A stretch of 64,000 bases of DNA. Source: Voacanga thouarsii. Taxonomy: Eukaryota > Streptophyta > Magnoliopsida > Gentianales > Apocynaceae. Location of the stretch: the NCBI GenBank assembly GCA_026120185.1, contig JANUWF010001497.1, forward strand, positions 732,501-796,500. The letters are read 5' to 3'. Numbering within the stretch: position 1 is the first letter of the stretch; each line of letters begins with the position of its first letter. A program made the position numbers and the translations under genes. Below the pieces are notes generated by a model. The model worked only from the letters and a program-made list of their open reading frames with translations, was not told where the DNA came from and searched no databases. Below are positions 1-11,189 of this stretch, one piece after another.

Positions 1-1320
1 TGATGGCATCAACATGAATTGTTATCTATCATTCTCATTTGAATCCTTCCATGAATCTGTAAAAGAATGCTCATATTTTGATCTCCTTTTGACAGACTGC
101 AAGGAAGTATTTCTTGTTCGAAAGTGGTTTGGCACTGACACTGTTAATAGCATTCCCTATAAATGTTGCTGTAGTATCAGTCAGTGGAAGTGTTTGTTCA
201 AATCCAAATATCTCTTCAGATATTTCTGAACAAGGTCTCGTCCACAAACTTCCTTGCTTATGGTATTGGTAATTTCTTTATTACTAGTTAAACAGGAGTC
301 AAATTCTTCGAAGAATATGTGATGTTGACGCAGGATGCACAAGCCAAGTGGAGTTCAAAGCTCCATGTCGTCTCGGAAAATTTTTATATAGATTGGTGGA
401 TGTGAACTATATGTATTACGCAGTTATATTATATACAATATAATTATACATTCTTTTTATATTGTTAAAAAGATACTCTCTCCGTCCCATTAAAATGGAC
501 CTACTTACTATTTTGGGCTGTCTTATTAAATTTGACACTTTCCTTTTAAGAAAGTTTTTACTATACAATTTATTATAAAATAATCAATATACCCCACATA
601 TATTATATTTATATTCTTAAATTTGACATAAAGTATTATGAGACTCACATTTTTTTATTTTTATTATATTATATTATTATATTCTAATTTTTACTTTTGT
701 ATAAAATATCGTGCTAAGTTAATCACTATCAATTTTAGTGGGATGGAGGGAGTATAATTTTCTAAAGTACTTTATCCACGTGAATGAATCAAAGTCCATA
801 TAAAAATTTTGCATGAGTACCTCAGGTCAGAGTTCAACTGTGACAGGAAGCTATGCTGGACAATACATTATGCAGGTGCATCCAAGTGATTCCATTTTAT
901 TTGTGCGTACTCTCACTGAGTAATGATAGCCATGAAGAAAAGCATTGATGTAGAATTCATTTATTGATATCTAGCCAAAAAATAAGTTTTGTGGTGATAT
1001 AGATTAGTCCTCCTAGCAGTGGGATACGTGAAAAGCGGTTCTAATTTTTGACAGGGTTTCTTGGATTTGAGAATCAAGCTCTGGTTGACAAATCTGCTGA
1101 CCAGATGTATAGCCAGTCCCCAAGCTTGGTGGCCTGTATTACAGGGGCCCCAAGAGCTTAATTATCAAAACGTAACCAAACTGAAACGTCTAAAGGTGAA
1201 TTTTAGGCTTTTCATTCCCAGATGACCTTATCCTTTGAGCTACCGTTTGCATTAATCCCACTTCTCAGATTCACAAGCAGCCAAGCTAAAATGGGGCAGC
1301 ACAAGAATTCTAAAATGGGA
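1..1320 (+). pseudogene. NRAMP-family metal transporter, C-terminal half, decayed (cut by window edge)
   Basis: NRAMP proteins move Fe/Mn and other divalent metals across plant membranes with protons. Several exon-like blocks match the family in order. Positions 96-234 give RKYFLFESG followed by a hydrophobic helix and [13 protein letters not shown]. Positions 296-380 are a poor block containing KWSSKL. Positions 826-875 give GQSSTVTGSYAGQYIMQ between an AG acceptor and a GT donor. Positions 1055-1171 begin GFLDLRIKLWLTNLLTR, and 1222-1320 give [14 protein letters not shown] then KMGQHKNS. The 296-380 and 1055-1171 blocks cannot be read in one frame: the latter shifts frame before the segment reading PSLVACITGAP. 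I therefore call a pseudogene. The N-terminal half lies outside the window and later C-terminal exons are absent. Family identity is firm; loss of function is inferred from the frameshifts. Confidence 0.8.
476..752. mobile_element. Stowaway-type MITE in NRAMP intron
   Basis: A 277-bp AT-rich element has inverted ends (CTCTCTCCGTCCCAT at the left, its near complement AGTGGGATGGAGGGAG at the right). It is flanked on both sides by TA (474-475 and 753-754). These are the hallmarks of Tc1/mariner-related Stowaway MITEs of plants. It carries no coding sequence and lies in the intron between the second and third recognisable NRAMP blocks. Confidence 0.85.
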
Positions 1321-2109
1321 AGTTCCTTCCAACCTCAAACATGATGGAAAAATATTTGATCATGAATTTGCATGGAATGCATAATTAATCCAATGATTTT
1401 TTTTTTCTATATAGAGATGTTTCGATAATAAGACTTACAAATTTTTCCAGTTCTCATTTTAGATTATTCACAACACTTTGGTTTTATTATAGTGAGTCTA
1501 TTATGATTTTTCTCACCGTAAATTCTTAATATTTATGTATCTTTGGTCACATGTTTTCCTCATCATAAATTCTTAATGTCTATGTATATTTGGTCACATG
1601 GTTAATGGGAGTTTGTTCAATTATCAGGAAACTGTATTTCATTAAGAATTTACCCATGAACCATGAACACTTTCTTAAGGTTTATGTATCATGATTAGGT
1701 CTTAAGAATTTCATTAAGATGATTGTTTTTTGCATGGTTCATGGTTCTTTGGTCACATGGTTCATGGGAGTTTTGTGGGCTGGATAACCGCCACTAAGAT
1801 ACCCAAGGCTGCAAGCATCATCTTAGGGCTTTTTATCTTTCCTATAATGATGCTCTGTATCTTCTTGTATTGGCATATTTAACCCTGGACACAGACAGAA
1901 AGTCCCGTACAAGGTTCTATAAATTCCGGTACGGATATCAGTGAGGAGTGAGAACAACGAATCGGGGGAGTCAAGTAACACAACTAGTCGAACGGGACGG
2001 ACTGCACGAAAAGGATAATGATTGAGCAACATACTAATTGAGCGCGCGGGCCAACACAAGCCGAGACGAGACATGGCTGGGTCCACTTAAGCCATTGGAG
2101 ATTTTGTCC
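1321..2109. other. Intergenic, with short direct repeats
   Basis: No gene is recognised. Between about 1517 and 1775 a motif containing TTTGGTCACATG is repeated three times with AAATTCTTAAT or ATGGGAGTTT nearby, so this part is a degenerate direct repeat. Positions 1840-2090 are more GC-rich than the surroundings and carry an open minus-strand frame of 87 codons that I cannot match to any family. It may be an LTR or other transposon remnant. Confidence 0.5.
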
Positions 2110-2480
2110 GGTCAATCTTCAAGAAGTTTATAAAATATTTTGAAAGCTTTTAAGAAGTTCTTGTACATAGTAAAAAAGTTCTTGTACCTAGACTTATATA
2201 GAATTTTCTAAAAGTTCTAAGACCTTGTAGAACTTGTAAAATTGTATAAAGAATTTTGAAGACTAAGTATTCTAAGAAAGTTCGAAAATTTTTCTATAAC
2301 ACCTCAGGTTTGTTTATAATAGAGAAGATTTTTGTACACAACAGAAAAATCTAGACGTGTAAAAATTCTAAAAGATCTAAGGTCTCATAGAACCAGTAAA
2401 ATTGCATAGGAATTGTATAAAAAATTCTAGAAACTAATGTTTTAAAGAAATTTGGAAAATTTTCTAAAACAGCCCAAGGA
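2110..2480. repeat. Degenerate tandem repeat, about 160-bp unit
   Basis: Two diverged copies are visible (roughly 2140-2310 and 2330-2480). Each contains a run of the type TTCTAAAAG(T/A)TCTAAG, then TAGAAC, GTAAAATTG, ATAAAGAATT and a closing GAAAATTTTTCTA or GAAAATTTTCTA. The function is unknown. It could be the remains of a retrotransposon LTR. Confidence 0.5.
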
Positions 2481-3298
2481 CCAAGGTTTTCAAATTCGCT
2501 CCCTACACTCTTGCTCACTAGCTTCATTGCGTTCTCTTAGTTGGCCTTCAAGTTTTACTAGACGAGCCACATGTTCAAGTTCTACTTGAGCCACATGTTC
2601 GTTTTCTCTTAAGCTTTTCTGACAAAATTCTGTTCGAATTTTACTAGAATCTTACAGACTAAGTAGTATCGAATTAACCATAAAGAATAGATTTCAGTGA
2701 CCATAAAAATAGATTTCAAACAACATCCTAGGGTTAACGATATTGAGATGACTGATATCATTTGCACTCGAAATGTTTCCAATTTTTAGCTAAATTGTCA
2801 TCATTAGAATGCATTATAGTTGTAGAGCTCGGTTGCAGCTCTTATTTTAAATTTCATTAGAGAAACAAAGAAACAAGGCTGATTCCACTTTAAGCACTTA
2901 TAATACGCTTTGACAGGGTATCCGATATGCAATGATCAAGAACTTTTCACCTTCTCCGATACAAATCAAACAATCAAGAGCTTTTCCTTTAAATAATAAA
3001 ATTTTGAAAAAAAAAAGGGAGAAAAGTGATGTGGAACAGAAGAAGGAAAGAGAAAAGGGCATAAGAAGCAACAATGAGTTGCAAAAAGAGCGAAGGGGAA
3101 TTTACCGGTTGTACCTCCCATCTCTACCCTCTAGATTTGATAGACCGTAGTCTATAACATTTCTCTTCCCTGAGACGAAACTAATAACTAGGAAACAAAA
3201 AATATGAACTATTTAGAAGAAATTTACAATTCTTAAAGATTTTAAGTCATTGATTCCTAGTCGTGTATCAGGCAACTCAGCTGTATTGAATTTGAAAT
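2481..3298. other. Intergenic, includes 3' flank of the GT47 gene
   Basis: No gene is recognised. The 72-codon plus-strand open frame at 2932-3150 is lysine-rich low-complexity sequence with no family resemblance. The part next to 3299 should hold the 3' untranslated region and polyadenylation site of the minus-strand glycosyltransferase gene; the exact site is not clear. Confidence 0.4.
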
Positions 3299-6200
3299 TT
3301 AGTACTTGATCAGATAGTGACGCAACCAGAGGTCGTACATGACCATGTGAAAAGCATCATATTTGATAGGCGGTGTATTCCATTGAAAATGCTTCTGAAT
3401 CTGCACAAAAAAACCTATACTTTGTTATCCCCGCTTGCAGTAATGCTTTGAACCCTATACTTTGTTCAGCCACTAACTAGCCTCTCTCATTCTCTTTCTC
3501 AAACTTCCCCAACCCCAAAGAAAAACCTTGTTTTGAGAAAATAACGAAAAGGGTAATTCTTATGTGGACCGGTGCTTTAAAGTGTTATACCTTTCTAGAA
3601 GTGGTATAACACTTTAAAGCACCGATCCACGGGAGACCCGGTCCACATAAAAATTTCCCGAAAGAAAAACCTCGTTTTGAGAAAATAAAGGGAACCTCTC
3701 CACTCTACCCCTCCAGAAGTCCAATACTAGTGTGCTAACCATAATTACGGTGGGAAGAACTCATACCAGACTAGTTTGTTGTGCAAATTAAGAAACAAAT
3801 TCTTTGTGATATGTTTTAGAGATTTGCTTCTAACTTTAGACATTAACTAGCCTCCGTTTCTCTCCTAAACTTCCCCAACCCCAGCCCAACCATCATTCTG
3901 GTGGAAAGGGCTCATACCTTGACTAGATTGTTGTGCAAAGCAACAAACTCTTTTTGTGTTATGTTTTTGAGGATTTGTTTCAACTGATAGACATCTTTCT
4001 CCCTGAGGATGACAGAGAATTTCTTCCAATCAAGGATGTCATTGAACGGCAAATAGTAATAATCAGACAATATCACTGCAAGAAAAACAGTCCATGAATT
4101 ATAAAAAATGTCACGATAGTTAAAACCCAAAACACTTGCTGGACCAAGCCATATCCAAGATTAAACTATAAAGAAATTCATTGACCATGAAAGGCATCTA
4201 TTTGTCTGATAATGTAAGTAATTCAAGTGTTACAAGATCCAGAAACTAGACTCTTTTTGCGCAATCAACATGGTTTTGGATATCACATCATTTTTCCAAG
4301 AGCTCAATAACTTTTATACATGGGTTATTATCCTGTGGAAAAGTCTTTTAATAACATAAGAAATTCAGTGTAAAATGCACAAAATTTGGGCACAAGGAGA
4401 ACTATTCTGTTCACATATACACAAATTAAGAGGGCCAAGATGTAGCATTCTGCAGATGAAGTGTTCTAGTTACATGAGAAGTTGAGTGTAAAATGCACAA
4501 AAGTTGGGCACAAGGGAGAACTGTTCACATACACACAAATGAAGAGGATCAATAAAATTTTTTAAAGCAGTTAGATTTGAACTATAGTCTTACATGCAGC
4601 CTGATGAGAGAAGAAAAGCTAGTAAACTTCACTTCAGTTTCTTTGAATTTAACAAGGATTCAGCCAGCACTGAACTCAAGGTACGTTCCAGGAAAAAAGA
4701 TCTCGGTGGAAGCATGAATAAACTAAGTCAGAGATTCTGTACCTGCATATCGTGCCCTAGTCACTTAAAGGGTGTATAAGCAACCAGCATTACCTAAGTC
4801 CATGTGCTGACAACTTTAAAGCTTACCTTCCCAAGCATGGTGTAAAAGGTGTCAAGTCAAAACAAAAGAACAGAAGAAGCTCCATTCACTTATTCAAATT
4901 AGATTAAAAAAGGTGTCCGATTCTAGAACTTTCAGAGTTTATGTATGAGGTAATTAGTAAGAACAGGTGAACTCGTTCTGCCTAGTTAGTAGACACACGT
5001 AATAGATAACAGGACACTACAGGCCCAAGTCAAGGAATTTCTCAATTCCTACAGGCTTCAACAATTCAAGATACAGGACATAATATGAATCACTGTGAAT
5101 ACTGAACTAACATAGTTTAGTACCAACGACAGTACTGACAAATCACACATACAACCAAACTAAGCATGTGTGTACATGCGCGTGTTTTGATGATATAGGC
5201 TACACATTTTTCCCTGTTCTTTTTCATTGGCTTGGGGGCCGGAAGTTAATACGTATAACAATTGGTATCAAAAGCACTAGGATAATTTTTGCATGCTTTG
5301 TCGAATAATACTTAATTATATCCAACAAATGGATAATTTCTGCATGCTTTGTTGAATATACTTAATTATATCCAACAAATTCAGATTCAAATATAAAAGA
5401 GGTACAAACAAAAACTGAAAGACATTCAATCAAATGCACTTCAAGCTGCCATGTGTTTTATATGCTGAAGCATGCGCCTTACACAAGTGCTGTGAAGCTT
5501 TTGCACTTTAGAAAGTGCAGCGGACTTTGCACTTTAGAAAGTGCCATAGAATGCTTTCAACTATGATGTTAGCACTGTGTATTTCAGAAATAAAAGTTAA
5601 GATATATTAAATTTCAGGAGCAGAAACAAATCCTGTTCTTACCAGGAACACATCCATAATGTATGGAATCAGTTATTCTAGCACTGTTCACTTGGGAGCC
5701 ACCAGGGCAAATGCAGAACTTAGTCCTGTAAAATTGTTTTTGATACACTAACTCTCCAGTAGCCCTGCTTATTCGATTGCTCTTAACAAGAAGTTCTGTG
5801 TCATTCTCCCATTCACGTGCCAGAATAACCCTAATTTTGGAGTTCCTATGACCTGCCCAGAAACCAAGAATTGTCCTGGACAAATAAAATATCAGTTTCA
5901 AGTTAAAAAACTTCAAAATAGATATGCATTTCCTTCAAAGACGTCTTCCTGACACAAAAACAGACGTTCCAGAGGGAATATTACTTAGCAAAAACAAAAA
6001 TTTCCCAACTAAAAGCAGGGTTACCCCATGTTTGTTGGAGCAAATAAGCAGTCTTAAATCTGATGAGAACAGGAGGGCAGGGTGGCAGAAGAAGTTGAAA
6101 AGTTGAAGTATCACCAAAATATCAAGGACACCACAAAATCTAATGTTGAAAATCCAGACAAACTGCAAACGAAATTGAACTAATTGGATAAATCAGACTA

Positions 6201-9200
6201 CTAATACCCAAATTATCCTGTAAAATGAATAGAAGAAACTAATCCAACTGTCATGCTTAAGCCCCTAACATGATAAAAGCACATTCAAGGCCTCTCATAT
6301 TGCTACCAAAACCAACCACATTAGAAAGCAAGTATAATATGCCAAGCCATGTATACACTTCCAGATACCCAACCCATCGAGTCCAAGAAGGAAAACAGTT
6401 TGGTTACTATTCCACAACTTTATGACTCCTCAAATATATCAGCTTGTTGATATTACTAAAAAGCCAAAATAGTTCATAATTAATTCAATTACACCTGCAA
6501 TAAGTGAATTAAACCTATAAACATACATGACAAAATCATAGTTAAAATTTTCATAGACAAAATGAGCCAATGAAAATGCTCATTCATATTGAAGCAAACT
6601 ATAACATTGAGCTGGCCACCACTCCCCGCTTTCCAATACAAGGAATAGGGAAATGGGAGTGTTCCAAAAGAGTTAAAAGAAAATATGAAGAAAAACAAAT
6701 AATGAATAAAAGAAAAGAAAGAAGTAAAGGTAATTTGATTTAGGAAATAATTCCAGGGACATAGTCAACAGTTATAATGTAACGCCCATTAATATTCATC
6801 CCAACCTATTCTTTGTGTCTAGGTTAAAGGGTAAAACAGGTAATTACAACTCCCAATTGACGTCATGTTTTCAAGAGAAAAGCAGAAGAAAGGTGAAGGC
6901 TTTTGGGGAAAGGAGGCATCACATGAAGATTTAGAAAGGATCCAGGAGATATCATGCAACCTAAGAAACTAGGGTACCAGAATGGAATGAGCATCAGTTA
7001 TAGAGGTAAGCCCAAAGAGTTAAGAAATACAACTACCTGTTTTCAATATCATTTCCTCCAGCTGGAAGGGCAAACGGCTGCAACACTTGGGGCAGAGCAA
7101 TGTCTTTGTGCGGAATAAATCCAACATTATAGCTGGGGGAGCACACAGCTCGGATCGAATTCTTTACAAGTAGAGGCAGCCCTTCAGTTGCCCTCACTCC
7201 AACATCATGACAAGTAACAAAGAAATGATCAGCACCAAGGGTCCTATTCCAGTAAGGGTACTTAGCTATCAAACTTTCAACATAGTTTTGGACAATTATG
7301 GTCATGTTCTCATAAGATGTACCCTGCAGGTTAATACAGAACCATCATGCTACAGCATTACACAATTACAATAAATATCTTAAAACTGGAATTCAACCAG
7401 CATATTGTGATGTAACAATCACTTGGACATCTATATCCCCATAATGGAAGACAAAACTCACATGGAGACTCATACATCCGAAGAAAAGTATGAAAATTTT
7501 CCACTAAAGATAACCAGAACTGAAATTTAGTTTGCATATCAATAGGAACTTTAGTTGGGCTTCTAGGTCCCTGTAATGGAAGACATAAGAATGGATGCTC
7601 AAAGAGTTATTTTACGACTTAGTATGAAGATTTCCATCAAACAAGCATAATAGCAACAAGAATTAAATCAAACATTGCTTGGTAATAAATTGCAGAACTA
7701 GGTATCGTCCAAGAAAGAAATAAACATTCTCAGTTCAAGATAATTTTAAAAAGCAGACAGAGGTAGCAATCAGCATATGCAGTTGAATGTGGCATAGAAC
7801 TTTTAACCTCCTAGAAGTTACTGAAATTCCAAAATAAGTGAGAACAAAATATACATTCAGGATTCTTATAGATAAACCAAGCTACAGAATAGCATGGGTC
7901 AGCATCCCAGGAAACAAAGCACCTTAGGCAACACAGGATATCATGTAATTATGAATTCAAAGATTGCAATGCAAATGACAATAAATGCTAGTATTATGCA
8001 TTACAAGAACATGTTTCCCTTGTTTCTAAAAGTCTAAATACAGAACATTTTCAGTTTCAATTCTAAGATTGACAGGGCAACATATAATCCATCACTTTAC
8101 ACCTCTGAGTAATGAAAATTATCCAATGATATTGGGAAACTAATTAAAAAACAACACTAGTACCCAATTAGACCTTCCTGAGACTTTACATTCTAATTAT
8201 GTCATCTTTCCATGCAGTCCAGTGTCTAACTCGCTTCACAACTGAGTTTCCTAAAAGAAAACATAACTTGAATATTCTAGCCAGAACAACAATCATTTAT
8301 GAAAGTTCTTTTCCTCCAATACCAGATAATACATCTATTCACTGTTAACACACTCAACACTGCAAACTGTCCAATTAAAGTTCAGGCTAGTTTGGAAGGG
8401 ATGATTTGGAGAGCAAAGAAGGGATTTGGGAGGGAGGTGAGTTAATTGAAGATGTTTGGGAGTTCTGTAAGGGAAGGAAAGAAGAGAAGTGGAGTGACAC
8501 TGCATCACAATCCTTTCCATGCAGTCCAGTGTCTAACTTGCTTCACAACTGAGTTTCCTAAAAGAAAACATAACTTGAATATTCTAGCCAGAACAACAAT
8601 CATTTATGAAAGTTCTTTTCCTCCAATACCAGATAATACATCTATTCACTGTTAACACACTCAACACTGCAAACTGTCCAATTAAAGTTCAGGCTAGTTT
8701 GGAAGGGATGATTTGGAGAGCAAAGAAGGGATTTGGGAGGGAGGTGAGTTAATTGAAGATGTTTGGGAGTTCTGTAAGGGAAGGAAAGAAGAGAAGTGGA
8801 GTGACACTGCATCACAATCCTTTCAGAATTGCTTATCTCTGCAATTGGAGAGAAGTGGGAAGATTCGTACAGAAGGCTTGATGACGAAGGGTGTTGAAAT
8901 GGCAAGTTTGTCCAATTCTTTTTACTATGGAAAATTATTTTAACAGCTTCTCATGACTAATTTTGTAAAATCAACTTCTAAAATAAATTTTCTTTTCTTT
9001 TTTTCTTAAACTCCCAAATAACGCTACATATAAATTACTTCATCTTCTTTTCTCTTCTTTTCTTTCATAACTTAAGAGTTCTATTTTATTCTTTTCTTTC
9101 CTACACTAGCAAACTAGCTTGCAAAAGAGTTTTCAAAAGCTCGATCTCTTTCTATCCCTTGCTAACCCACCTCCCCCCCCCCAACAAAACATAACAACAT

Positions 9201-10109
9201 TTTCACTGATGGAGAAAGGTCCAAGAAAGTGATGTTCTCAATTTTTTCCAGCAAATAGCATTCATCTGTTATGCTAACTGCAAAAGGAAAAATGCAAACA
9301 AAAATATATAACGATCAAAGAGTATTCAACAACTCTTAACAACCCCGTCCCCTCCACTCCAAAAAGCAGATTAAAGAAACAGGACCAGATACAAGAAATT
9401 CCACATCAACAAATAATACTACATAAGCTATAAGCATTTCCTTCAACTTTCATATAAAATCTTACTATACCTTTCCTCTCATCTTATGACACGAGATCGG
9501 AATGAAAAACAAATGGGCCTGATCCGGATCGTCAGTAACGAAGATACTTTCTCTAATGTTCTGGAAAAAATAGCCCTCGCTTGCATACTTCCCTGTGAGC
9601 TTTCTCGGTGTCTGATAATAAGTTTTGGGGTCCCCATCTGGGTATATATACACTTTAAATTTCCTCTCCATCTCCGCATAATTCAACCTAAACACCTCTG
9701 GGGTATGAAATACATCGGACATCTCACCCTCCTGCTGCTCGACATTCTGTGATAATTGACTAAATTCATCTTTGGCAGGGATAACCACCTGAAAACAAAG
9801 GAACCATGAATATAAGGGAATCAATTTTTCCCCCTTTTTGGAGAAATTCATAGAGGATGTCTGAGCTTGTAGCTTCACCTCAGAGGGAGGGACCAGTTTC
9901 GGTAGAGGGGGGGTCGGGGATAAAAGAGAAGGAGAGGTAAGGGATTTAAAAGAGAGATAAATGAAGGACAAGACAGTGAAAAAGGCAAGGGTAAGAAGGG
10001 AGCTTTGCAGAGTGCAGTGTGCACTTAATGGCGGTGCTTGTGGAGGTTTCACCGCCGACATTGACGGGGTCGGAGTCGGAGCTGCTGCTGCTATTCTGGA
10101 GCAATTCAA
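3299..10109 (-). CDS. Exostosin-family (GT47) glycosyltransferase, five exons
   Basis: Type II Golgi-membrane glycosyltransferase of the plant exostosin-like group (GT47), probably acting on cell-wall polysaccharide; the sugar and acceptor cannot be told from sequence. Coding exons, in transcript order: 10109-9471, 7323-7037, 5875-5643, 4075-3918, 3400-3299. All junctions are GT-AG and phases agree, giving 472 residues, normal for the family. Residues 1-35 are short, Pro/Ala-rich and cytosolic. A membrane anchor spans about 36-53, then a stem, and the exostosin domain runs from about 150 to 430. Visible landmarks are FKVYIYPDGDP, FFIPISCHKMRGK, YPYWNRTLGADHFFVTCHDVG, GFWAGHRNSKIR, KFCICPGGSQVNSARI, YGCVPVILSDYY, LPFNDILDW and the C-terminal HFQWN...YDAFHMVMYDLWLRH. 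A possible extra in-frame 90-bp intron (9878-9789, GAG|GTGAAG to TTTTCAG|GTGG) would shorten the stem by 30 residues. The start chosen is the first Met of the open frame. The gene appears intact. Confidence 0.92.
3471..3917. repeat. Intron 4 duplication holding a dead copy of the exon 4 3' half
   Basis: Positions about 3737-3845 resemble the donor half of exon 4 and its flank (about 3885-3995). Both have CTCATACC(T/A)..GACTAG(A/T)TTGTTGTGCAAA and the following ATTCTTTGTGATATGTTTT-type sequence. The copy keeps a GTATGAG donor on the minus strand but has in-frame stops in the exon frame, so it cannot be a coding exon. A matching flank (ACTAGCCTC...AAACTTCCCCAACCCCA) occurs at about 3476-3516 and 3847-3882, so a unit of about 370 bp was duplicated in tandem. 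Confidence 0.7.
3551..3659. mobile_element. Foldback MITE, 109 bp, almost wholly self-complementary
   Basis: The ends GGGTAATTCTTATGTGGACC (3551-3570) and GGTCCACATAAAAATTTCCC (3640-3659) are imperfect inverted repeats. Inside, GGTGCTTTAAAGTGTTATACC and GGTATAACACTTTAAAGCACC form a second perfect arm pair around a loop of about 11 nt. The element is bracketed by 26-bp direct repeats (3518-3543 and 3661-3686, AAAGAAAAACCT(T/C)G...). It sits in intron 4 of the GT47 gene. Confidence 0.8.
4368..4562. repeat. Tandem duplication in GT47 intron 3
   Basis: The segment starting GTGTAAAATGCACAAAA(T/G)TTGGGCACAAG and ending CACACAAAT(T/G)AAGAGG occurs twice, at about 4369-4433 and 4487-4548. The second copy has a small internal deletion. 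It is intronic and non-coding. Confidence 0.75.
5279..5390. repeat. Tandem duplication, about 52-bp unit, in GT47 intron 3
   Basis: GGATAATTT(T/C)TGCATGCTTTGT(C/T)GAATA..ACTTAATTATATCCAACAAAT is present twice in direct succession. It is preceded at about 5262 by ATTGGTATCAAAAGC, which resembles a degraded Copia primer-binding site, but no LTR is visible beside it. Confidence 0.75.
8211..8824. repeat. 307-bp near-perfect tandem duplication in GT47 intron 1
   Basis: Copy 1 (8211-8517) and copy 2 (8518-8824) both begin CATGCAGTCCAGTGTCTAAC. By eye they differ at one base (C versus T shortly after that start). The near identity points to a very recent unequal duplication or an assembly artefact. 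Open frames in both copies are shadows with no family match. Confidence 0.9.
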
Positions 10110-10371
10110 CTAGTTGTAGAATGCCAGTCGTGGAATGATTTTGAGTTGATTAATCAGATGGAAGGGGCATGTCACGATTCACTCCTCAGGATCTTCAACC
10201 AAGTGTGTGCTGCAACCGCGCTCTCTAGGAGGCTTCAGTCGTGGTGGACCGAGGCGGAAGAGGTGGTGCTCGTCGCGGTCGTGGTACCCACGGGGAAATA
10301 GTGTAAGATCAGAATTAGGCTGAAGGAAGCTTAGATTTTGTATAATTTGTTTGCGGGGCTTTTTTTCACCA

Positions 10372-10383
10372 CTATTTATATAT
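10372..10383 (-). promoter_or_regulatory. TATA box of the GT47 gene
   Basis: Read on the minus strand this is ATATATAAATAG, a good plant TATA box. It lies about 265 bp upstream of the GT47 start codon, leaving a 5' untranslated region of roughly 230 nt. The stretch between them (10110-10330) is GC-richer than the surrounding intergenic DNA, as expected for a transcribed leader. Confidence 0.6.
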
Positions 10384-11147
10384 CCTTTTTTTTTTTAACT
10401 TCAGGGTGTAATTGGAAATTCCTACCTAAAATTTTAATTTAATTAAAAATAATGATAATTTAAATACTTTTTATTTTTCGATAATTATGATATATATTCC
10501 TAATATATTATATTTTTCTTATATTCTACATAAATTACATATTTCATAATTTTTATTATATTCAAATAAATTTATATCAAAATAACTCCTAATCAAATAC
10601 ACCTTTAGTTATCTCATAAATTATCAAATATCATAAAATTCCCTATTTTATGTTTTTAGTAATTTGTGTATACGATACATCTAGTTCTAGACACTCCAAT
10701 TGAGAGGTACATGATTTGACTAAATAGATTGAATCTCAATAATTTTTGTGGATATCTTCCGGTTAAAGAATATCCTCATGCAGTGGTTTGTAACAAGGCT
10801 AGAACCAAACTGTTTGTTTGTGATACTCCATTTTATGTAATAATAAATTACTTATCTATCCTCAAAAAAATAATTTCTATGTGCACCACTTGTAGGATAC
10901 TCTTTTTTTCGATACTAATATTCCAAATTCAGTTGTCATATATTATTTTTTTCCCTTCTCAACTTACCTACTAAAAAAAAATCTAAATATTTGCTTTATA
11001 TGTAATTGTCAATAATAAGATTTAGATGGTACGATAGAAAGGGTAATATATCTAATAATTGATAAATTTGCAAAATTTTGAATTTAGTTGGATTTTTTTT
11101 TTATAAAAAGTGCAAAGTCACTAATTAAGAAGTAATTAATATATATA
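10384..11147. other. AT-rich intergenic DNA upstream of the GT47 gene
   Basis: No gene, RNA or transposon is recognised. The 81-codon plus-strand frame at 10729-10974 is hydrophobic low-complexity sequence and not convincing. Confidence 0.5.
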
Positions 11148-11153
11148 TCAATC

Positions 11154-11156
<3 letters not shown>

Positions 11157-11187
<31 letters not shown>
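11157..11187. repeat. (TA)n microsatellite
   Basis: An uninterrupted run of about 15 TA units near the proposed Helitron 5' end. The following 11190-11700 has normal base composition and looks like a leader or promoter region without recognisable coding sequence. Confidence 0.9.

Positions 11188-11189
<2 letters not shown>

Noticed and set aside
1823..2086. 87-codon minus-strand frame in GC-richer DNA
   Set aside because: No family resemblance, no splice context and no adjoining coding signal; more likely part of a decayed transposon.
5262..5276. ATTGGTATCAAAAGC, like a Copia primer-binding site, in a GT47 intron
   Set aside because: No LTR to its left and no gag-pol to its right; may be a tiny relic or chance.
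8335..8905. Paired open frames across the 307-bp duplication
   Set aside because: The same peptide appears twice only because the DNA is duplicated; it is intronic and matches no family.
10140..10310. Arg/Gly-rich plus-strand reading (RGG-like) upstream of the GT47 start
   Set aside because: Falls in the GT47 leader, is short and has no start or continuation; the composition alone can produce it.
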